NCBI GenBank assembly: GCA_947685225.1
Contig: CANTUV010000007.1
Location: forward strand, 18,248,501-18,312,500
Direction of reading: 5' to 3'
Origin: Garcia nutans
Taxonomy: Eukaryota > Streptophyta > Magnoliopsida > Malpighiales > Euphorbiaceae
DNA length: 64,000 bases
Positions 1 to 12,489 of this stretch are shown here, one piece after another; the stretch's first letter is position 1, and every line of letters begins with the position of its first letter. Made by a program: the position numbers and the translations under genes. Below the pieces are notes generated by a model. That model saw only the letters and a program-made list of their open reading frames with translations. It did no database searches and was not told the DNA's origin.

Positions 1-250
1 TTATCAGACAACGGTTTTTAGCCGTTGTCTGATGAAGGATTAGACAACGCTTTTTGACCGTTGTCTGATGAAGAAAAAAACGGTTGTCTATTGAGGCGAT
101 GTCTGATTAAGGTTTATACAATGCTTTCTTATTAAAAACCGTTGTCTGCTTAATATGTGCACACTGAATATTAGACTATAGTTTCAATGTTCATTTTCAT
201 TTCACCACCATTGTCTGTTAAACTGTACATTATACATATAAGACAACACT
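1..250. repeat. CACTA left subterminal repeat array
   Basis: About ten copies of AGACAACGG or its complement CCGTTGTCT, several arranged head to head around a short T-rich spacer so that they can form hairpins (positions 6-32, 41-68). Such arrays are the binding sites of the TnpA-type protein in En/Spm. Some units are decayed (ACAATGC, CATTGTCTG). Confidence 0.85.
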
Positions 251-371
251 TTACAATGGAGGATTGCAAATTTGGGAATAAAAAAACCTCCACAAATTCA
301 ACCATTCAACATATTAAAAAACTAAAATAAAATCAACACTATACATATATCACTGAATTATACTATTAACT

Positions 372-3300
372 TCAACTTGAATGACGCTTCATGAAATATT
401 TGGCGAAGTCAATCCTAATCTCGTTGATGTCGGCATCACTATACTCCAAGTTGCCTCTGCGCAGCCACTGAAAAATGAATCAAATTTTGGTTAGCCACAT
501 GTGGTAAATACAAAACTATTATATAAAAAATGAAAATAATTAAAATTCTCACCTTAGCTGCAAACTGAAGCTCCTTGTCATAACAGATTTCCTTCATGTA
601 CCTCATGACAAAGAGGCCGCAGTCCGTGGCCTCTTTCTGCACAGGAACCGCCTGAAATAGCAAATGAAAACAAAAATGAAGTACCACATGTTACATCCAT
701 ATGTAAACCCATATGCAAACCAACACATCAACCTAATCACACAATCTAACCTGAAAAAATGCAATCCAAATATATACGAGCAAGTATACAAGTAATGCCA
801 GCAGTGCTGCAATTGGAAATGAAAATGCAGACCAACTGAAAATGCTTTATGGACTCCAAGTTTGTACTCAAATGAAAAAATGCAGTCCAAATTTTGCAAT
901 ATTTCTTTCATAGAACAAGCAATGAACATATTGTATAAATTGTATAAATCAGAAATGATGAGAAAAACAATACCGCCATGTTCTCCCATAAAATTTTCCT
1001 CCTCACATTCTTGTTGACACTCTCTTTGTATAACTTTATGGCACTACAAGAAACACAATATAAGTTAACAAAATTGCATTTTCCCCAAATTTAAAAACTT
1101 AAGACTAAATAGGCAGACTCGCAACTTACTTGTCAACAACCTCTATCCATTCCTGGCTAGCAATGCGACGTTTAAGAGGGTCCATGTGGTAGACTACCTC
1201 TCCCGTCGGATTTACAACAGTCAATACCCAGTGATTCCTACGAAATAACAAAATAAAATACAAGCAATTCTTCATATTTGGAAGAACATAACGCCAAACA
1301 ATTCATTGAACAAAAAGATCTGAATAAATACAGAACCGACAATGAAACAGTGATTTGAATCACCAAAATAGCAATCACAAAGGCTCAATTCATAACATCA
1401 ATCACAATCACATACAGAAGCAGCGTTATTTAGCTACTAACTCTCATTAGCTACAATAGCAGATAAAAAAGAAAGGTAAAGAAATACTCACACATCGTTG
1501 AAAGGCAAGAGAAAGTATTGCCCTTCTTTAGCCCCCTTAAATCGACTCGCAAGTATACGTGACCTCCCCCCTGAATTACCACATCCAATGGCACCAATCA
1601 TGCTGGGATCCACAAAGCCAATCATATCAACCATTTTATGCCTTTTGACATATTCATACAAGTAGCTGCATACAAAATGAAGTAATAGTTGGTACATATT
1701 ATCAGTTTAATTCCAGCACAATTAACAAATAAAATAAAAAGCTATTGTACTTGGAAACTTACTGAATAAATATGGTAAGTATGGATCCGGACATTTCACC
1801 TCCGGCGCACACAGCATGTAGATCTTGTAAGAACACAACTTGCTTTTTGCTCACACCAAATGCTTCTTCACTTAGGGCAAAACTAACTGTTCGATCATCG
1901 CTTAAGGCATCCTTCGCCCACAGCCACAAACGTTTCAAAGACGCTGGATAATCAGCACCCATCTGAACATGCAGCTCCTCTTCAAACATATCAGCTTCTA
2001 TAACAACAGGCTTCTTTAATTTCTTGGAGGCTTTTTTCTTCACACAAGCTTTTTTAAAACTCTGAAAATAAAGGGGGGCATGTGAACACAGTAAATAGCA
2101 AAAAAAAAAAAGAAGCAATTATGCAAAGTTTCATTTCTCAAAACTTAACCTTTGGATTAGACACCCCATCCAGCACAATCAAATTTCTCGGCCATGCTAT
2201 AAAAGTACCCACGGCTTGGTCCACAGTAACAATTTCATCGCCGACTGGGAATGGGATATTGACGTCTGTAAATATAAAAAACATGGAAAAATTGCATTTA
2301 ATTATATGTTTGAATATAATCATTATAAGTTTGAATAAATATTAAGTAGTATCCTCAAACCTTGAATTGTACGAGTGATCGACACTCTTGCATTCTCTTG
2401 TGCAATCTTAACTCCATGGAGAGATGGCTCATGTCCTTCAACAACCGGGACTTCAACAACCTTTGCATAAGCAACAATATTGCTCGGTGATCCTATGGCC
2501 AGCTTCGCCAATTTCACTTGATTATCAAACCCATCATCATCATTTTTTTTAACAATGTCATCATTTTTTATTTCAACCTCCTCATTATTGGGACCTTTGA
2601 CATCAGCAGAAACCTCAATACCTTCTGCCTCCTCAGCATCAGCAACCATAGCAACAACCTCAATACGTTCTGCCTCCTCAGCAGCAGCAACCTCATCAAC
2701 ATCTGCAACAATCTCAGCAGCAACCTCATGAACATCATCCTTATCAAGCACCTCCAGTTTCTCCAAAGCAAGGACCTTCTCATCATCAACAGAATTGGGG
2801 CTCCTTTTTACTTCATCTGAGCTGAGACTCCTTTTTGCTTCAACAGAATTTGCATCAAATTCAGTACTCAAATTCTTCCTCACAACCAGCACTTGCGCCT
2901 CTTGATCCTTCACAATAGGAATGGAATTGGAGCAACTTGCTTGTTGGGAAGGCATGTTTGGACTAGACACAGGCTTTGACAAAAATTCTGCTCTAAGCTT
3001 GGCAATTTCAGCAGCCCAAAATGCATCTCTCTGTGCTATAATTTTCTTGGTCTCCTCCTCCATGACCATTTGAACCCCCTCCCGTATCTTTTCATCAAAA
3101 TTCTTTGCTTTTCTCTGTCTTGGGAGACCAAAATAGACAGATTGCTTCACGTGCCTTCCCTGGCCACGTACTCTACCAGAATGCTCCGGTTTACCAAGCG
3201 CCTTCGATAACACATCATCAGCGCCTTGTTCAACTACTTCACCTGAACTAACTTGCTCCTTTAATGACTCCTAAAAAATAGACCCAAAATGGATGTAGTT

Positions 3301-4642
3301 AATAAATTAGTAAACAATAAAAGATGATGAATTGAGTTGAAACTTGAATCGAAAATCAGAACTTACGATTTCCTCAGCTTTGTGCTTCACTCTCTCATCT
3401 TTAAACTTTCCTTGTCTGTCCTGCCTTGCAAGGATCCAAGCCTTCGATCGATCGATCTCTGAAATCCCTTCAGGATGGGATTCAGTCTGCATGTATATAT
3501 ATAGAGGATGACCTTATTAGTAATATAAACATGTTTTAAGAAGCATTATAAATCGATATTGACGATACACAAGTCATAGAAAGCAAAATTAAATACACAA
3601 GTCAACACTAACCCATTCACTTTCCAAGTTCGCGTATCCTTTTCGAGACAAACGATGAGGATACTCGTTCTGCATACTTCTCTTGTGTTGTTCTTCATGA
3701 ATTTTCTAAGACAAAAAGGAACAAAACATCATAAGTATGAAAAAGGAATCCAGATTATCATTTGGAACTAAATTAAGAAATAAGAAAATTGAAGATTTCC
3801 TTACGCTAAACTCGACTCCCAGACGATCAGCAACGAAAATGTCCCAGTGCGACTGCTCAATGAATGTGAAGTCAGCTGGAGGAAGCTTCTCTGGTTCATC
3901 ACGGTGTGGAAGAACATAGAGTCTCGTCAACCGACATTTGAATTCCCTCCATTTTTTACCAGCAGACTGCAGTACCATTTTCTTGGAAGTCGGTGGTACA
4001 ACGAAAGCCATCTACATACATAAACCACAAAAATAAAATTAGATGAATAAGTTACTGAAAACCCAACGTGTATAAAGCAATTGAAAAACTAATGTATATA
4101 AATTAATTGTGTGGGAAGGATTTTGCATAACCTGGACACAATCCCAAATCTTTGTTTTGACGTCTTCAGCAACTTCCTTCCAGGAATCATGCCATATCGG
4201 GGCTTTAGACCTTGCTAAAACTCCGATATATGATTGCATCTCTGAAGCAGCCCTGCCAAATGGTGCTCCCTTTGCATTAAATGAAACTGTAGGCTTTTGG
4301 CTACTGATCTTCCGTCTAACAATTCGGTGCATGGAGACACACCCTCGTTTCAGCAGTTTTAATCCTACAACATCATCCTCGTTTGATTTCGGCTTAACCT
4401 TATCCACTCGCTTTCTTTTCTTGGACAGTTTTTTTTTCCAAGTTTTCAGAGATCGACTTCCTCTTCGAAGATACAGGGGAAGAAGTCGATGGCTTTTCTG
4501 GGTGCATTGTCCGTGTCCTGGAGATAGCCTTCACCACTCTCATTGTGGCTGGATTTGGGGAAGACCGGGCTTGTTGTTTACATACACGGGGAGAAGAACG
4601 GGTGGGTAGTTGATACGATTGTTTCTTCTTCGAAGGAGCCAT
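372..4642 (-). CDS. Ulp1-like (C48) cysteine protease with transposase-24-like N-terminal region, CACTA-encoded, 12 exons
   Basis: Twelve exons with GT-AG introns fit the sequence (plus coordinates): 4132-4642, 3805-4011, 3613-3705, 3367-3486, 2361-3270, 2150-2265, 1763-2061, 1492-1665, 1130-1237, 974-1043, 553-651, 372-467. The start at 4642 is chosen because an upstream ATG at 4657 lies before a likely splice acceptor (TGCAG, cut at 4653). The N-terminal exons carry a basic region, a segment like the plant transposase-24 (PTTA/En/Spm) domain and a long E/K-rich and V/A/E-rich exon. The last exons carry a Ulp1 protease core: HW (exon 9), DPL (exon 9) and the nucleophile in TDCGLFV (exon 11), i.e. 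His, Asp and Cys are all kept. Exon lengths sum to 2803, one base more than a multiple of three. This fits a single surplus base in a T9 run near 4430, where the frame changes inside exon 1. The product would be about 930 residues. In CACTA elements this gene occupies the position of the accessory protein beside TNP2; its substrate is unknown. Confidence 0.75.
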
Positions 4643-5520
4643 AATCAGCACCTGCATTCACAAATTAAAAGTTACATTTTGTACGAAATCATCCAGTTAT
4701 ATGTGAAAATGCATTTTTGTAGAATGTTGATGTAAGCCTGCATTGTATCACGTTGCTAAGCAAATAACTCATAATTTAATTGGGACACGGCTAAACTAAA
4801 ATCCTACTACGATACTAAAACAAAACAGAAAGTGGTTAAGGACTTATTTCAGGTGCATTTGAAATGACACCTATTCTAAAGCCACATTCAACAAGACCTG
4901 TGTCCACAACCATGAACCTGAACTGTATCAAATCAAAGAAAACCTATGCATTATTTAAGTCAAATCTCAATATTTCAAATTCCTGTGTCCAAACCAGTGA
5001 AAGGCTTATCTATCTCTTCCAGTAAAAAAATATTCACATGGCTAAAATTTAGTCAAAGATTAACAAACAGGACATGGGCTGTATTTCGGAGCAGGAAAAA
5101 ATATTAACAGCGACATTTGCAGTATTCTACTCATTGCAGCCGGAAACAAAAAGAAGCAGAAAATACAAAAGCAACTAAGTCTCATGAAAATGGTTTACAA
5201 TAAAAAACTTCTAAGAACTAAGAAGAGGAAGAAAATATTATACAATAACATAATAACAGATAAAATTAAAAAAAAATTGCAGAGCGACAAAAGTATATAA
5301 CGAACCTCAAAGGCTGGAACTGAGGGAGTGAATGCAAAGCCACAGTGAGTGGCGGGCGGGTTAGAGAGAAAGGTATAAGAGGAAGAAGAAATATAGATGT
5401 GCCGTACGTTTTTAGGTCAAGACTGAAGATTTCGAAAGAGGGAAGGAAGAGAACAAAGTTAGGTCTAGCAATCGAAAGAGGGAAGGAGGAGAACAAATTT
5501 GGGTTTAGTTTCTGAATCTT
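4643..5520 (-). other. 5' UTR, leader intron and promoter side of the Ulp1-like gene
   Basis: A likely acceptor (TGCAG, cut at 4653) and a likely donor (GAG|GTTCG at 5305) bound an intron of about 650 bases in the 5' UTR. The non-coding first exon would lie upstream of 5305, in a purine/pyrimidine-biased stretch with repeats of GAAAGAGGGAAGGA. No coding sequence was recognised. Confidence 0.45.
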
Positions 5521-5959
5521 TCTACCCGTGAGAATGGAAACAAATTAGGTATACACAGAGAAATCGAAAGAGGGAAGGAGGAGATAGGAGAGAGAAATCG
5601 AAAGAGGGTCTGTTTAGGTTTATTGTTAATTTTCAAAACGGCCGTGTTTTGAAATTAAAATGGGGGCAAATGAAAATTTTTTTGGGAAATAAAGGGGGTT
5701 CAAAATATTGCTCAAGTTTTGACATCCCTCTTTTGAAACAAAATGAATTTTTCAAATTTTTGTTAAATTAACTTTACAAATTCACTTATATAGATGACTT
5801 ATAAAATTCAATTTATAATTCATCCATAAGTGCTTAAGGCAATACAATTTAAATAATTAGTAGTGATAAATTTCTATGGAACCCTATATAATTATAAAAT
5901 TTAGTGTTGATGTAAATTAGATTGAGCAAAAACTGAATAAGTCTAACATTGAAAAATTT
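5521..5959. other. AT-rich spacer between the two divergent CACTA genes
   Basis: Includes further copies of the GAAAGAGGG motif (5561-5600), then AT-rich sequence without an open frame. It probably contains the promoter of the minus-strand gene; no TATA box can be singled out. Confidence 0.35.
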
Positions 5960-7445
5960 TAACGAATACTTGTATATACTAATATATACTAATATATATA
6001 TATTATATACTAATATAATATATACTTATATATACTTGTATATATACTAACATATACTAACATATATATTATATACTAATATACTAACATATACTAATAT
6101 ATACTAACATATACTAACATATACTAATATACTAACATATACTAACATATACTAATATATATATATTATATACTAATATACTAACATATACTAACATATA
6201 CTAACATATACTAATATACTAATATATATATTATATACTAATATACTAACATATACTAACATATACTAACATATACTAATATACTAACATATACTAACAT
6301 ATACTAATATACTAACATATACTAATATACTAATTATATATATTATATACTAATATACTAACATATACTAACATATACTAATATACTAACATATACTAAC
6401 ATATACTTGTATTTTAACATATACTAACATATACTAACATATACTAATATACTAACATATACTAACATATACTAATATACTAACATATACTAACATATAC
6501 TAATATACTAACATATACTAACATATACTAATATACTAATATATATATATTAACATATACTAACATATACTAACATATACTAACATATACTAATATACTA
6601 ACATATACTAATATACTAACATATACTAACATATACTAACATATACTAATATACTAACATATACTAACATATACTAATATACTAATATATATATATTATA
6701 TACTAATATACTAACATATACTTGTATTTTAACGAATACTTATATATACTAACATATACTAATATAATATATATATATATTATATACTAATATAATATAT
6801 ACTTATATATAATTGTATATACTTGTATATATACTAACATATACTAATATATATGTACTTGTATATATACTAATATATACTTATATATATTTATATATAT
6901 ACTTCTATATACATGTATATACTTATATATACTTATAATATATACTTGTATTCCTACTTATATTATATCATATTTATATCTAAATCATTATTTAACATAT
7001 ACTAATATATATATATTATATACTAATATAATATATACTTATATATACTTGTATATATACTAATATAAACTTGTATATATTATATATATCTAAATCGTAT
7101 TATATCATATTATATCTAAATCATTATTTAACATATACTAATATATATATATTATATACTTGTATATATACTAATATAAACTTGTATATATTTGTATATA
7201 CTAATATATATACTTGTATATACTTATATATTTACAAGTATATATATTTGTATATACTAATATACATACGTGTATATACTAATATATAATTGTATATACT
7301 TGTATATATACTAACATATACTAATATATATACTTGTATATATACTAATATATACTTGTATATATTTATATATATACTTCTATATACGTATATATACGTA
7401 TATATATTTGTAATATATACTTGTATTCCTACTTATATAATATCA
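5960..7445. repeat. AT-rich minisatellite, units ATACTAACAT / ATACTAAT / TATACTTGTA
   Basis: About 1.5 kb built from 8-11 base units: ATACTAACAT and ATACTAAT in the left and middle part, grading into TATACTTGTATA variants on the right. Higher-order blocks recur, such as TATATATTATATACTAATA and a TATATCTAAATCATTATTTAAC block (about 6970, 7110 and 7445). It lies between the divergently transcribed CACTA genes. Short ORFs inside it are repeat artefacts. Confidence 0.9.
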
Positions 7446-8594
7446 TATTATATCTAAATCATTATTTAACGGTGGACTTTAAAATTTTTAATGGGTAAAT
7501 GAAATATTTATAAATCCAAACCTTAGCTTTTAATACTTAGTCAAGTTTATTTGGCTTAAGAAAGCCTAACTTCCATACATTGCAAATAGCCACTGGATCC
7601 TTAGCGAAGTGAAAATGGAAGAAAATCTAACTTCCATTAAACGTCCAAGCTTCTATTTCTGCTTCATCTCTCATTCCTCTTTCAGCTTCATTAGTCGTGG
7701 TTCTCTCGCTGCCAAACCCTAAGCACCACTCTCCTAAAGCACCACTCTCCTTGCTACGGTCTTCATTAATGCCGGCCGTCTCCTTGCTACCGGCCGTCTC
7801 CTTGCTGCCGGCCGTCTCATTTGTCAGTAACTGCATTGTCCCAATTAAGTCGAAAGAAGATTATTTTTTTACTTATGAGCCGTAAGTAATCGTCCCATAT
7901 AGATCATCCCATAGAATTCATTCCTCTGTTTAATCTAATTGAATTATTGCATTGTATTTTCAGATTACTATAATGTTGCATTGATATTTTCAGGTTACTA
8001 TAATGTTGTTCTGTCCCTTCAATTTTCTGCTTAAATTTCAAGATCTACAGTATGTGTCCATGCTTCTGATTTCTCTGCTTGTTTATAAGTCTTTGGCTAA
8101 AATTTGATGCCTATCAGTTGAAATGGTATGTTGAGTTGTGTCAGTGAATTGAGGATTATTTGTGGATTCAGGTTGTTCTGAATGAAATTGAATGTCTGTT
8201 AAAACGTCTATCAAAATTTATTTTGTTGTGAGATCTATAAACAGAAAACCTTTCACTCCTGACTTGTAACCAAGAAATACCCCTTTCCTTGCTCTTAGTG
8301 CTAGCTTTTCTTTTCAATGACAACTTTTAAGTTCTATATGTGAACCCTTTTTCTTTCTCCTTCAGGTTGAACAATTACATAACAGTCCAAGCTTCGTCAT
8401 GCAACTTTATTCAAACCACAACAACCATATGATAGCTGTCCTCGAGAAACCTTCATAGAAGTTAGCTGCAACATCTGCTCTCGCATCTGAGGTGAATATA
8501 CTTCCCTTCCAGGTTCTATTTGACTTTTGGGCATAATTCAGTGGTCCAACTAACTGAATTATTGCTAAAATTGCAGAACTGGTCCAACTCAAAG
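7446..8594 (+). other. Promoter and 5' leader region of TNP2
   Basis: No conserved coding sequence. A GC-richer stretch holds a short tandem repeat, with CCGGCCGTCTCCTTGCT repeated about three times at 7770-7820. Pyrimidine tracts followed by CAG (near 8362 and 8573) may be acceptors of leader introns. An open frame covering the small tandem repeat is not credible as a gene. Confidence 0.4.
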
Positions 8595-11500
8595 ATGGAT
8601 AGATCTTGGTTGAAGGCTGATAGAAGAACAAGAGAGTTTCAAATAGGTGTGGAAGAGTTGTTAATGTTAACATTTGAGAATGGGTTTGATGAAACAAAAA
8701 TTAGTTGTCCATGCTTAAGATGCACTCACAGTAAATCATGGAAGGCTCAAACTATTAGGGATCATCTTTTCCAATATGGTATTGATCAAACCTATACTTG
8801 CTGGATATGGCACGGAGAGTCAAATCCAGAAGGGAGTCCTTTAGTTGCTGAAACCGATTGTTTCTCAGAATCAGTTGATCAAACTAACATAAGAACGGGG
8901 CATGATAATGTCGACGATGATGATATTTCATTAGATTCCTCTGATTTCATTAACCATGTTGAAGGTGAACATGAACCCCTTTATCTGGGATGCAAGGGTT
9001 ATACTAAGATGAAAGCTTTAGTCAAGTTATATAACTTGAAAGCAAAGCATGGCATTTCTGATACATGCTTCTCTGATATTCTTCTTTTGCTTGGGTCAAT
9101 GCTTCCAGAAGGCAATAGTATCCCTTCTTCATTCAGTGAAGCCAAGAAAACCTTATGTGCTATGGGTATGGAGTATGAAAAAATACACGTGTGTCCGAAT
9201 GATTGTCTCTTATATCGTGGTGAGAGAGATGAAGATGAGACAATTTGCCGCATATGTGGAGCCTCTAGATGGAAGCTGGACAAGAAAGGAAAAGAATTGG
9301 AAGGGGTCCCTGCTAAGGTTCTATGGTATTTTCCATTAATATCAAGGTTGAGGAATTTGTTCAATACAACTCAAATTGCAAAGGAAATGACTTGGCATGA
9401 CACCGGGTGACAAAAGGATGGTAAAATTAGACATCCGGCAGACTCACAGACATGGAAGGTTGTCGACCAAAAGTGGCCTGAGTTCGCTTCGGAGACAAGA
9501 AACCTTCGGTTAGCTTTATCTACCGATGGATTCAATCCCTTCCATGGATTATCAACTGATTACTCATGTTGGCCTGTTTTGCTATGTATTTACAACTTAC
9601 CACCTTGGCTTTGTATGAAGAGAAAGTATATTATGTTAAGTTTGTTGATATCCGGACCGAATCAGCCCGGAAATGATATTGATGTGTTCCTTCAACCACT
9701 TATAGAAGATCTTCAAGTGTTATGGATTGAGAAACAAGTGTATGATGCATATAAGAAAGAGTTCTTCATGCTAAGGGGAATTTTGTTGTGGACAATTAGT
9801 GATTATCCAGCCTTAGGCAACTTGTCGGGCAATATCATTAAAGGGTATAATGCTTGTACTGTCTGTGTTGATAAAACAAAAGCTACCAGGTTGGCAAATT
9901 ATCATAAGACGGTGGTTATGAGGCATCGTAGGTGGTTGCCCCGTTATCATCCATATCGAAGGCAAAAATTAGCCTTTGATAACACCGTGGAGAAGTTGTC
10001 GGCTCCTATTCCGTTAACTGGAGAGGAGGTCTTTGAAAGGGTACAACCACTAAGGGGCCATGTCTATGGTAAGACACAACGCCAACCTCGATTGAATAAA
10101 TGTGAACCTCGACCTATTTTGAAGAAGATGTCTATATTTTTTTCAACTTGAGTATTGGAAATTTTTGCCGGTTAGGCATGTCCTTGATGTGATGCATATC
10201 GAGAAAAATATATGTGAAGCTTTGATTGGTACCTTGCTAAATATACCAGGGAAGTCAAAAGATAAGGAGTCTGTCCGTCTTGATATGGCTGAAATGGGAA
10301 TAAGAACGGAGCTGAGGCCAAAAACTCCCGAAAAAAAAAGAGAAGTTGCCGACGGCATCTTGGAACTTATTGCATAAAGAAAAGAAGATTGTCTGCTCCT
10401 CCTTGGTTGGCATGAAGTTACCTGATGGTTTTTGTTCAAACATTAAGGGTCTAGTATCAATGGAAAATCTTCGACTTGTTGGAATGAAATCTCATGACTG
10501 CCATACAATGTTGCATCACTTACTCCCCATCGCAATTCGGTCAGTACTACAAAAACAGGTTAGGTGCACTATTATTAGGTTTTGCCTCTTCTTCAAGGCA
10601 ATTTGCAGTAATCGAGGTGGATAAACTGGAAAAAATGCAAGCTCAGTTGGTGGAGACCATATGCTTGCTAGAAAAGTACTTCCCCCCTTCCTTCTTTGAT
10701 ATAATGATCCATCTCTCAATTCATCTTGTGAGAGAGGTTGAGCTCTGTGGGCCAATCTTCCTTCGCTGGATGTACCCTTTCGAGAGATATATGAAGACTT
10801 TCAAGGGTTATGTACGGAATCGGGCTCGTCCGGAAGGGTGCATTGCTAAGGCCTATGTTGCAGAAGAGGCCGTTGAGTGTTTGGTCAACTTTGAAGAAGC
10901 AACTGTTGGATTGCCGAAAAATAGTAGGGATAAGAACGACGCAAAATACAGACCCTTATCTGGTGCAACAGTGATAACGCCAAGTAAGAAGGACTTGCAC
11001 CTAGCACATTTGTGTCTTCTCCAAAATTGTAATGACGTTCGACCATATTTTGAGTAAGTTACTTCAATTTGTTTTTGTTATTTCCTTATTTTCTGCATTT
11101 TGTTTCAAAAATTAATAAAGTTGATTTTACTTGCAGTGAACATATGGCTTCTTTGGTGAAAATATATCCACAACATGAAAATGATGAAGAGTGGCTAAAG
11201 AACATGCAAAATGAAACATTCCCTAAGTGGTTTCATAAAAAGGTTAAATCTTATAGCCCAAGAATTTACCTGCAATTTGCATCAAAAATAGGCCTGTTTC
11301 TTTATATATTTTACTGAAAAATAATGAATGCCCTGTACTTGTGAATTCTTTTGAAATACTACAATATTTATCTTCTCTCAAAGGCTATATCATACTTATG
11401 GCCAATTTAATTTTTTGGACAGATTGCATCAGATTTACTTGATGAGAAGAATACAGTAACTAAGGATATAATGTGGATTGCAGCAGGGCCTAACAAGGAT

Positions 11501-12058
11501 GTAGCTACATTCAGTGGCTATAGAATCAACGGTGTTACCTTCAGCACCAAAGAACGTGATGATACTCGGCAAGTTCAGTGCAGCGGTGTTTGTGTAGATG
11601 CCGATACAATGCTTGTGAAGGGTAAGGATAAAAATATCGAGCATACTTCACATACATTTTATGGAGTTATTACAAGTATTTGGGAGTTGGACTATAACCA
11701 CTTTAGGGTTCCTATCTTTCGTTGTAATTGGGTAGATATGAACAAAGGGGTTAAAGTAGATGACTTGGGATATACATTGGTTAATTTGAACAAATTAGGT
11801 TTTCTAAACGATCCTTTTGTGTTAGGAAAACATGTCAAGCAAGTTTGTTACATAGATGACCCTCTTGAAAAATTATGGTCAGTTGTCTTAAAATTACCTG
11901 ACAAGTACTATGATGAAAGTGATGATGAAAATGAGGGATCTGTAGAAATAGAACTTGAGAATGAGCTACATTTGCCAACATTCCCATATGTTGATGAACT
12001 CGATGAAGAAAACAGTAGTTACATGCGGGAGGAAGAAGAATTGATTCAGCTGTCATGA
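8595..12058 (+). pseudogene. TNP2-type CACTA transposase, broken
   Basis: Translation from the ATG at 8595 begins MDRSW and has the N-terminal transposase-associated domain (CPCLRC, then YTCWIWHGE), followed by the TNP2 core (HVCPNDCLLYRGE, CRICGASRWK, MTWHD, HPADSQTWK, DGFNPFHG), then blocks like DUF4218 (LCLLEKYFPPSFFD, LRWMYPFERYMK) and DUF4216 (YGVITSIWELDY, VPIFRCNWVD). Two introns fit: 11054-11136 and 11243-11422. Breaks: an in-frame TGA at 9408-9410 where the family has an arginine-like position, and frame changes near 10137 (T7 run), near 10335 (A9 run) and near 10607. Each change equals one surplus base, so the three together restore the frame. The intact product would be about 1065 residues, within the normal TNP2 size range. 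The protein normally cuts the element ends in the nucleus. Confidence 0.9.
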
Positions 12059-12489
12059 TGGTAATAATTTCATTTGTTTTAAGTTCTATTTTGAAATTAT
12101 GTCCTGCCATTAATTTTTCCATCGTTTATACTTGCAGGTCCAACATCCTTAATGCCTGTCACAACTCCCTGTTGCCTATAGAATAAATTGTTTATATCAT
12201 TCACAATTTAATGAAAGATTGTTTGGACGCTTTGTTGAAAGTTTTGTGTTTCTTATTTAAATTTGTTGAAAGTTTCATTTGTACCTATCATTCAATTTGT
12301 ATCTTTATTTGACACTTTGTTCAAAGATTTGGTTATATAATTTATTGAATCATGTGGTTTTTGCTCTGACACCATGCTAGTGGATTTGGTTTAACACTTG
12401 TCAGTGGAGGATTTCATTTGATTTGTGTTTTTGGATTCATTTGTGTATAGGGATTACCCTCTTGAATGAAGGCATTTTTTTTTCACACT
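12059..12489 (+). other. 3' untranslated region of TNP2
   Basis: No open frame of note. A GT...TTGCAG pair (about 12061 to 12138) could be an intron at or after the stop codon. The remainder is T-rich with repeated TTTGTTGAAAGTTT-like phrases. Confidence 0.35.

Noticed and set aside
1..250. CRISPR-like array (short repeats with spacers) at the CACTA ends
   Set aside because: Units are inverted and degenerate with variable spacing, in a eukaryotic transposon end; they are subterminal repeats.
7071..7289. Open frame rich in Tyr, Ile and Asn
   Set aside because: Pure translation of the AT minisatellite.
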